Positions 1 to 8,418 of a DNA stretch of 64,000 bases are shown one piece after another. The stretch's first letter is position 1, and every line of letters begins with the position of its first letter. Position numbers and translations under genes: made by a program. The DNA is from Microbacterium hominis. GTDB lineage: Bacteria > Actinomycetota > Actinomycetes > Actinomycetales > Microbacteriaceae. The stretch covers positions 1,860,001 to 1,924,000 of the forward strand of contig NZ_CP054038.1 in assembly GCF_013282805.1 (NCBI RefSeq), given 5' to 3'. The notes under the pieces were generated by a model. The model ran no database searches. It was given only the letters and a program-made list of their open reading frames with translations, and had not been told where the DNA came from.

Positions 1-2
1 GG

Positions 3-3000
3 CCCTGGCCCAATTGGGCGAACAGCCCCCTGACGCTTTCGACCGCGGTCGTCCATATCGACGGGACCGGCACCGATGCGGCAGCCGTCGCCCAGGTCGA
101 CCCGGTCACCGGCGGGATCGCGAGCATCGATGTCACAGCTCCCGGCCACGACTACCTCGCAGGCAGCACGACGGTGACCGTCGACGGAAGCACGGGAGCA
201 TCCGCAACAGCGACGGCGACGGTCAGCACCTCGGGCGTGGTGATCGGCTTCACCGATGTCGTCGCCGGCTCGGGGTACACATCCTTCGACGTACAGCTGT
301 CCGGTGGGGGAGGATCGGGAGCCACGGCGATCGGATCGGGCGGGGTCGATGTCATCGCGATCGAAGACGGCGGCAGCGCCTACACCATGCCGACGGTCGA
401 CTTCGATCTTCCCGAGAGTCCTGACGGCACGGTCCCCAGGGCGCACGCGGAGATCGACGCCGATGGAGTGGTCACGGCCGTCGTGGTGGATTCGCCCGGG
501 TCCGGGTACACCTCGGCGCCGGCCGTCACGATCCGAAACGGAACGCAGTTCGCGCCGATGAACTTCCCCGAGGGCGGCGGTCCGGCGACGGTCACCGCGA
601 CTCTCGCACTGTCTGCCGTCAACGTCGTCGACTTCGGCTCGGGCTACACCGGCACTCCCGATGTCACGATCACAGACCCGTCGGGCACGGGCACGGGCGC
701 GGACGCCACCGCCGTGACCGATATCGGAGCGGTGACGGCGATCACCGTCGACACCGCCGGCGACGGCTATCTCGACAAGGGCATGCGGAAGTTCGTCGAC
801 GACCTTCCGCTCACGTGCGCGCCGCCGGCGTGTCCCGCCGGCCCCGGGGCCAAGTTCATTCCCACGGCGGTTCCCGCCGAGAAGGACTACGCGGGCGTGA
901 AGGCGGACGAATACGTCATCGGACTCGTCCAGTACCGCACGATGTTCTCCTCGGATCTGCCTAGCGGCACGCTCGTGCGCGGGTACGTGCAGCTCGAGAC
1001 GCCCGACAACGCGGCTGTGAGCCAGCACGTGCCCCTCGAGAACGAGCTGCTCGACGGGACGAAGGTTCCCATCCTCGACGACGCCGGCAACCCGTACCTC
1101 GCCGTGACGGCACCGCAGTACCTCGGTCCGTTCATCGGCGCGACCAAGGACAAGCCGGTCCGGATCGTCTTCCGGAATCTCCTTCCGACCGATGTCGACG
1201 GCGACCTGTTCCTGCCGACCGACAGCTCCATGATGGGCTCCGGCATGGGCCCTGCGGCGATGACGGAGCCGACGAACAGCTCCGAGGTCACGGATGAGGT
1301 GCGCAACCCCATGTGCACCGAGGCGTCCAAAGCCGACCACTGCTTCAAGGACAACCGGGCCACCCTGCACCTGCACGGGGGCATCACGCCATGGATCAGC
1401 GACGGCACGCCTCACCAGTGGATCACCCCGGCGAACCAGAACACGCCGTGGCCTCAGGGTGTGAGCGTGCAGAACGTCCCCGACATGACCGAGGCCGATG
1501 GATCGGTCACCTGCGCCGCTGCGGACGACGGATGCTCGACCTTCTACTACACCAACCAGCAGAGCGCGCGGCTGATGTTCTACCACGATCACTCGTGGGG
1601 GATCACGCGGCTGAACGTCTACGCGGGCGAGGCCGCCGGGTACACGATCACCGATGACACCGAGAAGAAGCTCATCGTGGACGGGGTGATCCCCGGCCCG
1701 GAGGCGACGATCCCGCTCGTCATCCAGGATCGGACATTCGTTCCGGGCGACCGGCAGCTCTACGACACGAAGGACGCCGACGGGAACATCACCCGGTACG
1801 GCCAGGACCCGACGTGGGACAAGACACGCTGGGGCCGCGAGGGGGACTTCTGGTACCACCACGTGTACATGCCGGCGCAGAACCCCGGCGATCCGTCGGG
1901 CATGAGCGCCTATGGACGGTGGATGTACGGCCCCTGGTTCTGGCCACCGGCCACCGGGACCACGTATGGACCGATTCCCAACCCGTACTTCGACGCGGGT
2001 TGCGCGCTCGACGACCCGTCGACCTGGCAATACCAGACGGACCCCTTCTGCGAACCCGAGCTCATTCCGGGCACGCCGAACATCTCAGCGGGAATGGAGC
2101 AGTTCAACGACACGCCGATCGTCAACGGCGTCGCGTACCCGAAGGTGACCCTCGAAGCCAAGCCCTATCGGCTGAGTCTCCTGAACGCGGCCAATGACCG
2201 CTTCTTCAACCTCCAGTGGTACATCGCCGACCCGACGCAAGGCGACGGCCTCACGGAGGTGGCTCTGGACCCGGCGGAGTTGGCGGCGGCGCAGACCGAC
2301 CCGACGGTGTCGCCGAACCCGGTGGATGCCAACAACGACGCGGCAGGTCCCGACTGGGTCCAGTTCGCGAGCGAGGGCGGCTTCCTGCCGAAGCCGGCCG
2401 TCATCGACGGCCAGCAGCCGACGACCTGGATCACGGATCCCACCCGATTCGATGTCGGAAACGTCGATAAGCACGCAATGCTGCTCGCACCCGCCGAGCG
2501 CGCCGACGCCGTCGTGGACTTCTCGAAGTTCGCGGGCAAGACGCTGATCCTGTACAACGACGCGCCGGCCGCCTTCCCCGCCCGAGTGCCGCAGTACGAC
2601 TACTACACCGGCGCGCCGGATCTCAGCCCCGCGGGGGCTCCGGCGATCCTGCCCAGCTATGGTCCCAACACGCGCACCGTCATGCAGGTGACGATCGCAG
2701 GTCCCGCCGCGCCGGCGTACGACGTCGCGAAGCTCACGTCCGCCTTCGCCCACAAGGCCAACGGCACCGGCGTGTTCGAGGCGGGTCAGAACCCCATCAT
2801 CGTGGGGCAGGCGGCATACAACTCCGCGTACGGCACGAGCTTCGCGGCCAGCAGCGACTGCAACGCCCCGGGCAGCGCCAGGACGGAATGCGACGGAGTG
2901 GTCCGGATCAACAACACCGGCTCGTTCAGCTTCAACACGCTCGCCGACCCGACATCGAAGATGACCATGGACATGCAGCCCAAGGCGATCCACGACGAGA

Positions 3001-4550
3001 TGAACGCGTCGACATTCGATGAGTTCGGCCGGATGACGGCCAACCTCGGTGTCGAGGCCCAGCCGCCCAGCCCCGGCCAGCAGAACGTCACGCTCTACCC
3101 TTACGTGAATCCGCCGACGGAGCTGATCGATGCGACGAACCTGCCCGTGGCGGCGGTGAACCTCGGCACCGACGGTCTTCCGGCCGGCGACATCCAGGTG
3201 ACGCCCATCAGCAGCGCGGCGGACGGCACGCAGATCTGGCGGTTCACGCACAACGGCGTCGACAGCCATCCGATTCACTTCCACCTCTACGACGTCCAGG
3301 TGCTCAACCGCGTGGCATGGGACAACGCCGTGAGCCCGACCGAGCCCAATGAGCTCGGATGGAAGGACACGGTGCGGATGAATCCGCTCCAGGACACCAT
3401 CGTGGCGCTGCGCCCGATCATCCCGGATGTGCCGTTCGAGGTTCCCAATGCCGTGCGGCCGCTCAATCCGATGATGCCCCTCGGCGCGACCCTCGGCTTC
3501 AACAACCTGGATGCGCAGGGCAATCCGACGACACCCATCACCAACGAGCTCATCAACTTCGGCTGGGAGTACGTCTTCCACTGCCACATCCTCAGCCACG
3601 AGGAGATGGACATGATGCGCCCCGAGTCGGTCGCCCTGCCGCCCGTGACGCCCGAGTTGCTCACGGCATCGCTGCCTGCGACGGGCAGGAAGCTCGTGAC
3701 GGTCACCTGGAACGACAATTCCATCACCGAGACGGCATTCCTGGTGCAGCGTTCGACGACCGGTGCCTCCTGGACGACCGTCGGGACGATCCCGTCGCCG
3801 CTCGACCAGGCGAATGGGAAAGGCCAGCGGAGCTTCACCGACGAGTCCTCCAACGGCAACACCGCCTACCTCTACCGGGTCGTCGCCGAGAACAAGGTCG
3901 GCTACGGCGGGGAGTTCCCGAGCCTGACGGTCACGTCGGTCTCGAACACCCGATCCGTGAGCGCGCCGGCGACGGTGCCGGCAGCGCCGACCTCTCTGAC
4001 GGCGACAGCGCAGCCCGGCCCCGCTGTGAGTCTCACGTGGCGCGACAACGCCACCAATGAGAGCGGGTTCGAGGTGCAGCGTTCGTCCGACAACGGAGCG
4101 ACGTTCAGCCAGGTCGGGGTTGCTCCCGCCCGCACGAGCACGGGCAGCGTCACGTTCGTGGACACCACACCGGCGGGTTCGACGAGCTACGTCTACCGGG
4201 TGCGCGCGGTCAACGTGACAGGCGCCTCCGCCTTCTCGAACACCTCGGCGACAGTATCCATCGGCGCCCTGGCACCCGCGCCGGCCATCCGGTCGGCCGT
4301 CGCCACCCGCCAGGGTCGCAATGAGCAGGTCACGGTCTCGTGGAGCAACGTCACGGGAGAGACCGGCTACCGGATCCAGTGGAGTGCAACGAGCGACTTC
4401 GCGACCGTCGAGGGCTCGGGGACGACGGCGGTCGACGTCCTGACCTTCCGGACCGGAAACCTCGCCCGCCAGGCGTGGTACTTCCGCGTAGGCTCGGTGA
4501 ACTCCGTCGGCACGTCGTGGTCGACGCCGACGCTGGTGCCGGCGGCGTAG
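3..4550 (+). CDS. Secreted multicopper oxidase with beta-repeat N-terminus and three fibronectin-III domains (5' end missing)
   Basis: The frame is open from base 3, so the true start lies upstream of the window. The first ~260 codons hold four or five imperfect repeats around GSGYTxxPxVTI and GxVTAIxV (nt 3-780), a beta-rich stalk-like region. The copper sites of a multicopper oxidase follow in family order: HLHGG at 1368-1382, FYHDHS at 1578-1595, HPIHFH at 3267-3284 and the HCHILSHEEMDMM block at 3579-3617 (the last contains the His-Cys-His bridge and an axial Met). These are all the type 1, 2 and 3 ligands, so the enzyme should be active, coupling one-electron oxidation of a metal or phenolic substrate to O2 reduction. 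Three fibronectin-III-like domains (about 3640-3960, 3970-4260, 4275-4545) close the protein. No anchor is visible at the C-terminus. The layout suggests an extracellular surface-binding oxidase; the substrate cannot be read from sequence. Confidence 0.9.
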   Translation, partial: PWPNWANSPLTLSTAVVHIDGTGTDAAAVAQVDPVTGGIASIDVTAPGHDYLAGSTTVTVDGSTGASATATATVSTSGVVIGFTDVVAGSGYTSFDVQLSGGGGSGATAIGSGGVDVIAIEDGGSAYTMPTVDFDLPESPDGTVPRAHAEIDADGVVTAVVVDSPGSGYTSAPAVTIRNGTQFAPMNFPEGGGPATVTATLALSAVNVVDFGSGYTGTPDVTITDPSGTGTGADATAVTDIGAVTAITVDTAGDGYLDKGMRKFVDDLPLTCAPPACPAGPGAKFIPTAVPAEKDYAGVKADEYVIGLVQYRTMFSSDLPSGTLVRGYVQLETPDNAAVSQHVPLENELLDGTKVPILDDAGNPYLAVTAPQYLGPFIGATKDKPVRIVFRNLLPTDVDGDLFLPTDSSMMGSGMGPAAMTEPTNSSEVTDEVRNPMCTEASKADHCFKDNRATLHLHGGITPWISDGTPHQWITPANQNTPWPQGVSVQNVPDMTEADGSVTCAAADDGCSTFYYTNQQSARLMFYHDHSWGITRLNVYAGEAAGYTITDDTEKKLIVDGVIPGPEATIPLVIQDRTFVPGDRQLYDTKDADGNITRYGQDPTWDKTRWGREGDFWYHHVYMPAQNPGDPSGMSAYGRWMYGPWFWPPATGTTYGPIPNPYFDAGCALDDPSTWQYQTDPFCEPELIPGTPNISAGMEQFNDTPIVNGVAYPKVTLEAKPYRLSLLNAANDRFFNLQWYIADPTQGDGLTEVALDPAELAAAQTDPTVSPNPVDANNDAAGPDWVQFASEGGFLPKPAVIDGQQPTTWITDPTRFDVGNVDKHAMLLAPAERADAVVDFSKFAGKTLILYNDAPAAFPARVPQYDYYTGAPDLSPAGAPAILPSYGPNTRTVMQVTIAGPAAPAYDVAKLTSAFAHKANGTGVFEAGQNPIIVGQAAYNSAYGTSFAASSDCNAPGSARTECDGVVRINNTGSFSFNTLADPTSKMTMDMQPKAIHDEMNASTFDEFGRMTANLGVEAQPPSPGQQNVTLYPYVNPPTELIDATNLPVAAVNLGTDGLPAGDIQVTPISSAADGTQIWRFTHNGVDSHPIHFHLYDVQVLNRVAWDNAVSPTEPNELGWKDTVRMNPLQDTIVALRPIIPDVPFEVPNAVRPLNPMMPLGATLGFNNLDAQGNPTTPITNELINFGWEYVFHCHILSHEEMDMMRPESVALPPVTPELLTASLPATGRKLVTVTWNDNSITETAFLVQRSTTGASWTTVGTIPSPLDQANGKGQRSFTDESSNGNTAYLYRVVAENKVGYGGEFPSLTVTSVSNTRSVSAPATVPAAPTSLTATAQPGPAVSLTWRDNATNESGFEVQRSSDNGATFSQVGVAPARTSTGSVTFVDTTPAGSTSYVYRVRAVNVTGASAFSNTSATVSIGALAPAPAIRSAVATRQGRNEQVTVSWSNVTGETGYRIQWSATSDFATVEGSGTTAVDVLTFRTGNLARQAWYFRVGSVNSVGTSWSTPTLVPAA

Positions 4551-4558
4551 TGTCCTCA

Positions 4559-4605
4559 CGCCCCCTCACCGGGGCCCTTGCGAACGCAGGGGGCCCGGTG
4601 AGGGG
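4559..4605 (+). terminator. Rho-independent-type hairpin after the multicopper oxidase
   Basis: A left arm starting at 4561 (CCCCTCACCGGGGCCC) pairs with GGGCCCGGTGAGGGG ending near 4604, with one unpaired base and a loop of about 12 nt. The long GC stem sits 8 bases after the stop codon. There is no U-tract, which is usual in high-GC actinobacteria. Confidence 0.7.
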
Positions 4606-4654
4606 CCCCGACGATCGGCGCCTCCGTGTGCACGCCTCCGCACCGGCCGTCGGC

Positions 4655-4660
4655 TAGACT
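4655..4660 (+). promoter_or_regulatory. Candidate -10 box of tRNA-Ala
   Basis: TAGACT lies 69 bases before the tRNA, fitting the TAnnnT consensus seen throughout this window. No convincing -35 box is visible. Confidence 0.4.
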
Positions 4661-4729
4661 TGGGCGTCCGAAACCAGCGGGAGCGCACGTTCGCGCGTCC
4701 GAGGATTCGGGTTTCCGATGCACTCGCAT

Positions 4730-4805
4730 GGGCCTGTGGCGCAGCTGGTAGCGCACCTGCATGGCATGCAGGGGGTCAGGGGTTCGAGTCCCCTCAGGTC
4801 CACCA
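4730..4805 (+). tRNA. tRNA-Ala (GGC), CCA encoded
   Basis: Full cloverleaf: acceptor GGGCCTG pairs with CAGGTCC with one G-T pair, the anticodon stem is CCTGC/GCAGG with loop ATGGCAT giving anticodon GGC, and the T-arm is AGGGG-TTCGAGT-CCCCT. Discriminator A at 4802 is followed by an encoded CCA at 4803-4805, unlike the two other tRNAs in the window. Confidence 0.97.
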
Positions 4806-4815
4806 GAACTCCCGG

Positions 4816-5691
4816 TTACGCAGTCTCCTTCAGGACGAGTGCGTCCCCTTCGCGCACGACGTGACCGTCGCGCTCGAGTTCGGCGAGGTAGCGGGCCATG
4901 CCGCGCTCGCCGCGGCGGCGGAATCCGCGCATCACCTGCGGGAGCGCGTTGGGCACGAGCATCGCGAGGCGGATGAGGACGGATTCGGACGGCTTCGGGT
5001 AGATCTCCAGGCGCGGCCGGTCCAGCATGCGCATCATCGCGCGAGCCACCATACGGGGCTGTTGCGGCGGATCCAGGAACTGCAGCGAGTTGCCGCCGTC
5101 GATCGCCTCCTGCCGCAGCATCCGGGTGTCCGTCGCCGACGGGAGCACGGACCCGGCGGTGATGCCCTTGTGCCGCAGGTCGAGTCCGATCGAGAGCATC
5201 GCACCGCGCAGGCCGAACTTCGACGCTGTGTAGATCGGCGCCTCGCCGAGAGGGAAGATCCCGCCGAGCGACACCGTCGTGATCACCCGCGGGTCCCGTG
5301 CGCGACCCAGCAGCGGCAGCGCCAGACGGGTCAGCACGAGCGGTGATAGCAGGTTCACTTCGGTCTCGAGCCGGATGCTCTCCACCGACCGCACATCGAA
5401 GCGTTCCGCGCTCGCCATGCCGACATTGTTGATGAGCACATCGATGCGACCGTAAGCCGCATCGATCTCGCCGAGGATGCGCTCGACCTCGTCATCGTCG
5501 GTGAGATCGCCGGCGAACCCGCGGTGTCCGTTGCCGGACAGCGCGGCAGCGGCGCGCGCGGCGGCCTCGGCGCGGATGTCGACGAGCGCGAGCCGCGCGC
5601 CGCGTTCTGCGGCTTCGAAGGCGAAGGCCCCCGCGATCCCGCCTGCGCCGCCGGTGATGACGATGACCTTGTCGCGGTAGTCGAAGTTCAC
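4816..5691 (-). CDS. Short-chain dehydrogenase/reductase (SDR), classical type
   Basis: A 291-residue cytosolic NAD(P)-dependent oxidoreductase. It has the Rossmann dinucleotide motif TGGAGGIAG (residues 13-21), NNVG (88-91), catalytic Ser141 and Tyr154-x3-Lys158 (YTASK), all complete. The extended C-terminal tail (residues 240-291) is rich in Arg and hydrophobics, as in mycobacterial SDRs that act on lipophilic alcohols or ketones. The GTG start overlaps the TGA stop of the upstream flavin monooxygenase (GTGA), so the two are translationally coupled and probably work in sequence on one substrate. An alcohol/ketone interconversion next to a monooxygenase and an esterase is the natural reading; the substrate is unknown. 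Confidence 0.9.
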   Translation of the reverse strand: MNFDYRDKVIVITGGAGGIAGAFAFEAAERGARLALVDIRAEAAARAAAALSGNGHRGFAGDLTDDDEVERILGEIDAAYGRIDVLINNVGMASAERFDVRSVESIRLETEVNLLSPLVLTRLALPLLGRARDPRVITTVSLGGIFPLGEAPIYTASKFGLRGAMLSIGLDLRHKGITAGSVLPSATDTRMLRQEAIDGGNSLQFLDPPQQPRMVARAMMRMLDRPRLEIYPKPSESVLIRLAMLVPNALPQVMRGFRRRGERGMARYLAELERDGHVVREGDALVLKETA

Positions 5692-7082
5692 GCGGCGACC
5701 TCGGTCCGCTCGAGCACACGGGTGGCGTCGACATGCGGTGCGCGTCCCGTGAGGGGCCAGCCGAGGCGTCGAGCCAGCTTCTTCATGTACTTCGCATAGG
5801 CGTCGGAGTCGACGTAGCCGCGATGCCGCGGCGATGAATCGAAGTGCAGCCCGCCCGAGAGATCGGGCGTATCGCTCGTGCGCATCTGCTCGAACTCGGC
5901 TGCGGCCGGTGCGCCATCGCGGATGCCGGCGATGAACGACGCGAGCAGGTGCGCCTGCTGGTCGAACAGCCCGTACGCGCCGCTGTTGGTCTCGATGAAT
6001 CCGATTCCATACAGCCCTGCGTGCTCACGGGAGACGCAGTTGAGGTAGAGGTCCGGATGCTGCTCATCGCCGAAGTAGCGCTGACCTACCGGCACGCGGT
6101 GGCGGTAGCCGGTCGCCATGACGATCAGATCGAACTCCTCGGTGGTCCCGTCGGTGAACTGCACGGCGAGTCCGTCCGCTCGGCGGATGCCGCGGCGCGC
6201 GGCGATGTCACCGTGCTGCAGGTAGTGGAACAATTGCGAGTTCAGCACCGGGTGGACCTCGAAGAGCTTGTGGTCGGGCTTCTGCAGACCGAGGCGCGTC
6301 GGGTCGCCGGTGAGCAGCGTCAACATCGGCTGCAAGATGGCCCGTTCGAGGGGCTTGGGCAGGAACGATCCCTTGCCTCCGACGATGTCCGACGGCACAC
6401 CGAACACGTGCTTCGGGATGAACCAGTAGCCGCGCCGCATGCTGATCGCCGCCCGTTCCGCCGTGCGGGCCGCGTCGCACGCGATGTCGCACGCGGAGTT
6501 TCCGCCGCCGACGATCAGCACGCGCCGTCCCGTGAACTCGGATGGCGAGCGGTAGTCACGGCTGTGCCGGATCTCGCCGGTGTAGTCGCCCGGAATGTCG
6601 GGGGTGGACGGATGCCACTGGGTGCCGGTGCACACGATGACGCGCTCGTGGTCAGTGGTGGTGCCGTCCTCGAGTGTGACGCGCCAGCGCGGGGTTCCTG
6701 GCGTCGATGACGGCACGGCGTCGATGGTGGCGACTGCGGCGCCGAACCGGATGCGCGCCGTGAGGCCGTAGGCATCTGCGAACGATCGCAGGTACGCCAG
6801 AATCTGCTCGTGACCCGGGTAGTCCGGATAGTCGTCGGGCATCGGGAATCCGGTGAAGCCCGACACCGTCCTGCTGGAGATGAAGTGGGCGGACTCGTAC
6901 ATGGGTGTGCCCGGATTGTCGATGTCCCAGACTCCACCCACCTGCGAGTGGCGCTCGAGGTGCGTGTAGTCGATGCCCCTCTCGCTCAGAGCGCGCGCCA
7001 CCGCGAGTCCGGCCGGGCCGGCTCCGATAACGCAGACCGTCGATTCGAGCGGGTGCACGGCGGCAGGGGGTGAGGTGTTCAT
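5688..7082 (-). CDS. Class B flavin-containing monooxygenase (FMO/Baeyer-Villiger-like)
   Basis: A 464-residue FAD- and NADPH-dependent monooxygenase. The FAD-binding GAGPAG is at residues 20-25, the FMO signature FxGxxxHxxxY appears as YTGEIRHSRDY (167-177), and the second Rossmann motif GGGNSA is at 192-197. This order and spacing match the FMO/MymA group rather than the classical long Baeyer-Villiger enzymes. I chose the ATG at 7082 because AAAGGA lies 7 bases upstream and the FAD motif then falls at the usual position; longer in-frame extensions to 7283 are low-complexity and lack a motif. It is cotranscribed with the SDR downstream and probably controlled by the AraC-type gene upstream. 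Likely role: oxygenation of a lipophilic ketone or amine. Confidence 0.9.
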   Translation of the reverse strand: MNTSPPAAVHPLESTVCVIGAGPAGLAVARALSERGIDYTHLERHSQVGGVWDIDNPGTPMYESAHFISSRTVSGFTGFPMPDDYPDYPGHEQILAYLRSFADAYGLTARIRFGAAVATIDAVPSSTPGTPRWRVTLEDGTTTDHERVIVCTGTQWHPSTPDIPGDYTGEIRHSRDYRSPSEFTGRRVLIVGGGNSACDIACDAARTAERAAISMRRGYWFIPKHVFGVPSDIVGGKGSFLPKPLERAILQPMLTLLTGDPTRLGLQKPDHKLFEVHPVLNSQLFHYLQHGDIAARRGIRRADGLAVQFTDGTTEEFDLIVMATGYRHRVPVGQRYFGDEQHPDLYLNCVSREHAGLYGIGFIETNSGAYGLFDQQAHLLASFIAGIRDGAPAAAEFEQMRTSDTPDLSGGLHFDSSPRHRGYVDSDAYAKYMKKLARRLGWPLTGRAPHVDATRVLERTEVAA

Positions 7083-7112
7083 CGGCAATCCTTTGTGCGG
7101 GGAGAAGCCCTC

Positions 7113-7118
7113 ACGGTA
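7113..7118 (-). promoter_or_regulatory. Candidate -10 box for the flavin monooxygenase-SDR pair
   Basis: On the minus strand the sequence reads TACCGT 30 bases upstream of the ATG at 7082, leaving a short leader that carries the AAAGGA ribosome binding site. This would let the pair be transcribed apart from the regulator gene upstream. Confidence 0.4.
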
Positions 7119-7219
7119 GTGCGCGCGCGTTGACGGTCGGCGGACCTGTGGCACCCAGGAATCGGACAGCGGCGGCCACGGCCGGTGACCGGCTGAAACC
7201 GCTCCTCGTTCTCTCGGCC

Positions 7220-8275
7220 TCAGCGGGCAGGGCTCGGGCGCCGCGCCTCGGCGTGCAGTGCCGCGGGAGACGAGCCGAACCAACGCTGGGTGCTGCGGCG
7301 CAGCGAGCGGTCTTCTTGGTAGCCCAAGCGGAATGCGATCTCCGCCGTCGTGAGCTGCGGAGAGGCGAACAGCTCCGCGGTGAGGCGCTTGCGCACGTCG
7401 TCGAGCACACCGGAGTAGCTCGCGCCCACCTCGATCAGCCTGCGGCGCAGGGTGCGCTCACTGGTCGCGAGCGCACGCGCGTGCACCGCCAGCGGCAACA
7501 CCTCCGGCAGGGCCTCCTCGATCTGCGCGGCGAGCACGGCGACGAGCTCCTGGCGCTCGACGAGGCTCTCGGTCTGCGCCTCCAGCATGGTGACGGTGTC
7601 GCGATGCGTCCATGCGTCGGCGCTCGGCAGGCGCGCGTGCGCGGCCGCGAGCGGGATGTGCCACGCGTTGCGCGTCGAGGAGAACCGCACCGCGCTGCCG
7701 AAATGCTCGCGGTAGACGCTGGAGTCGGCACCGGCGGCGTGGGACAGTTCGACAAGTCTCGGCCCCACCCCTCCCGCGACGTCGCGGGCCATCCGGGTGA
7801 TGGTGGCGAAGCCCTCGTCCACCAGGAACCTGCCCACGGCGGACGACGGCTCCTGCAGCGCGGCGGTCACCACGAGCGCGCTGGCTTCCTCTGTCGAACT
7901 CCAGCGCACCATCGACCCGGCGAGGTTCTGAAAGCGAAGCCCGACCATCACGGCCTCGCGCAGGGTGGCGCTCGACATCATCGCGAGTCCGAGAAGTCCC
8001 GAGGCGGTGATCGGCTGCCGGCCACCGACCTCCAGTCCCAGGGCCGGCACCGGCAGCATCGTCAAGGCCTGTTCGATGATCACCCGCCCCTGACGGTACG
8101 AGACCCGAAGCGCCGGAGACTCGATCGCGGCGCGGGTGAGGGATGCCGCGCGCAGAGCTCGGTCCAACGAGACGCCGTGCTCGTCTGCCACCTGCAGCAG
8201 GTAACGGAGGATGTTCGGCGTGATCACCGCCGATGAGGGGGTGAGGGCGAAGGTCTCGGGCACGGAGGTCATCAT
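7220..8275 (-). CDS. AraC-family transcriptional regulator (VirS-like)
   Basis: A 351-residue protein with a long N-terminal domain of the arabinose-binding/ligand-sensing type (residues ~25-215) and a C-terminal AraC DNA-binding domain of two helix-turn-helices (about 240-340). The second is recognisable from the stretch ending TTAEIAFRLGYQEDRS. Size and domain order match the VirS/OruR/ArgR group, which controls neighbouring monooxygenase or lipid-modifying genes. It lies 137 bases upstream of the flavin monooxygenase on the same strand and is divergent from the esterase, so it can act on both sides. Two adjacent ATG codons (8275, 8272) are possible starts; neither has a clear ribosome site. 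Confidence 0.9.
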   Translation of the reverse strand: MMTSVPETFALTPSSAVITPNILRYLLQVADEHGVSLDRALRAASLTRAAIESPALRVSYRQGRVIIEQALTMLPVPALGLEVGGRQPITASGLLGLAMMSSATLREAVMVGLRFQNLAGSMVRWSSTEEASALVVTAALQEPSSAVGRFLVDEGFATITRMARDVAGGVGPRLVELSHAAGADSSVYREHFGSAVRFSSTRNAWHIPLAAAHARLPSADAWTHRDTVTMLEAQTESLVERQELVAVLAAQIEEALPEVLPLAVHARALATSERTLRRRLIEVGASYSGVLDDVRKRLTAELFASPQLTTAEIAFRLGYQEDRSLRRSTQRWFGSSPAALHAEARRPSPAR

Positions 8276-8336
8276 ACGTGGCCGTTCGTGTCCGCTGTGT
8301 GGCGAGGGCGGACCGTGACCGCGCGGGGTCTCTCGC

Positions 8337-8342
8337 TAGCAT
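8337..8342 (+). promoter_or_regulatory. Candidate -10 box of the esterase gene
   Basis: TAGCAT lies 77 bases upstream of the esterase ATG, in the divergent gap shared with the AraC-type regulator. Confidence 0.4.
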
Positions 8343-8359
8343 CAACGGCAACCCGTCCC

Positions 8360-8375
8360 GACCGGCCCGCCGGTC
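8360..8375. promoter_or_regulatory. 16-bp perfect palindrome in the regulator-esterase gap
   Basis: GACCGGC-CC-GCCGGTC falls just after the predicted transcription start of the esterase. It could be an operator for a dimeric repressor. AraC proteins usually bind direct repeats, so the link to the neighbouring regulator is uncertain. Confidence 0.35.
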
Positions 8376-8418
8376 GTCCCCCCCGAATCGTCGATGACGC
8401 TGAACTCGAGGAACTGCT

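Noticed and set aside
2085..4559. Minus-strand open frame opposite the multicopper oxidase
   Set aside because: No motif or start context. The plus strand carries all copper ligands in order.
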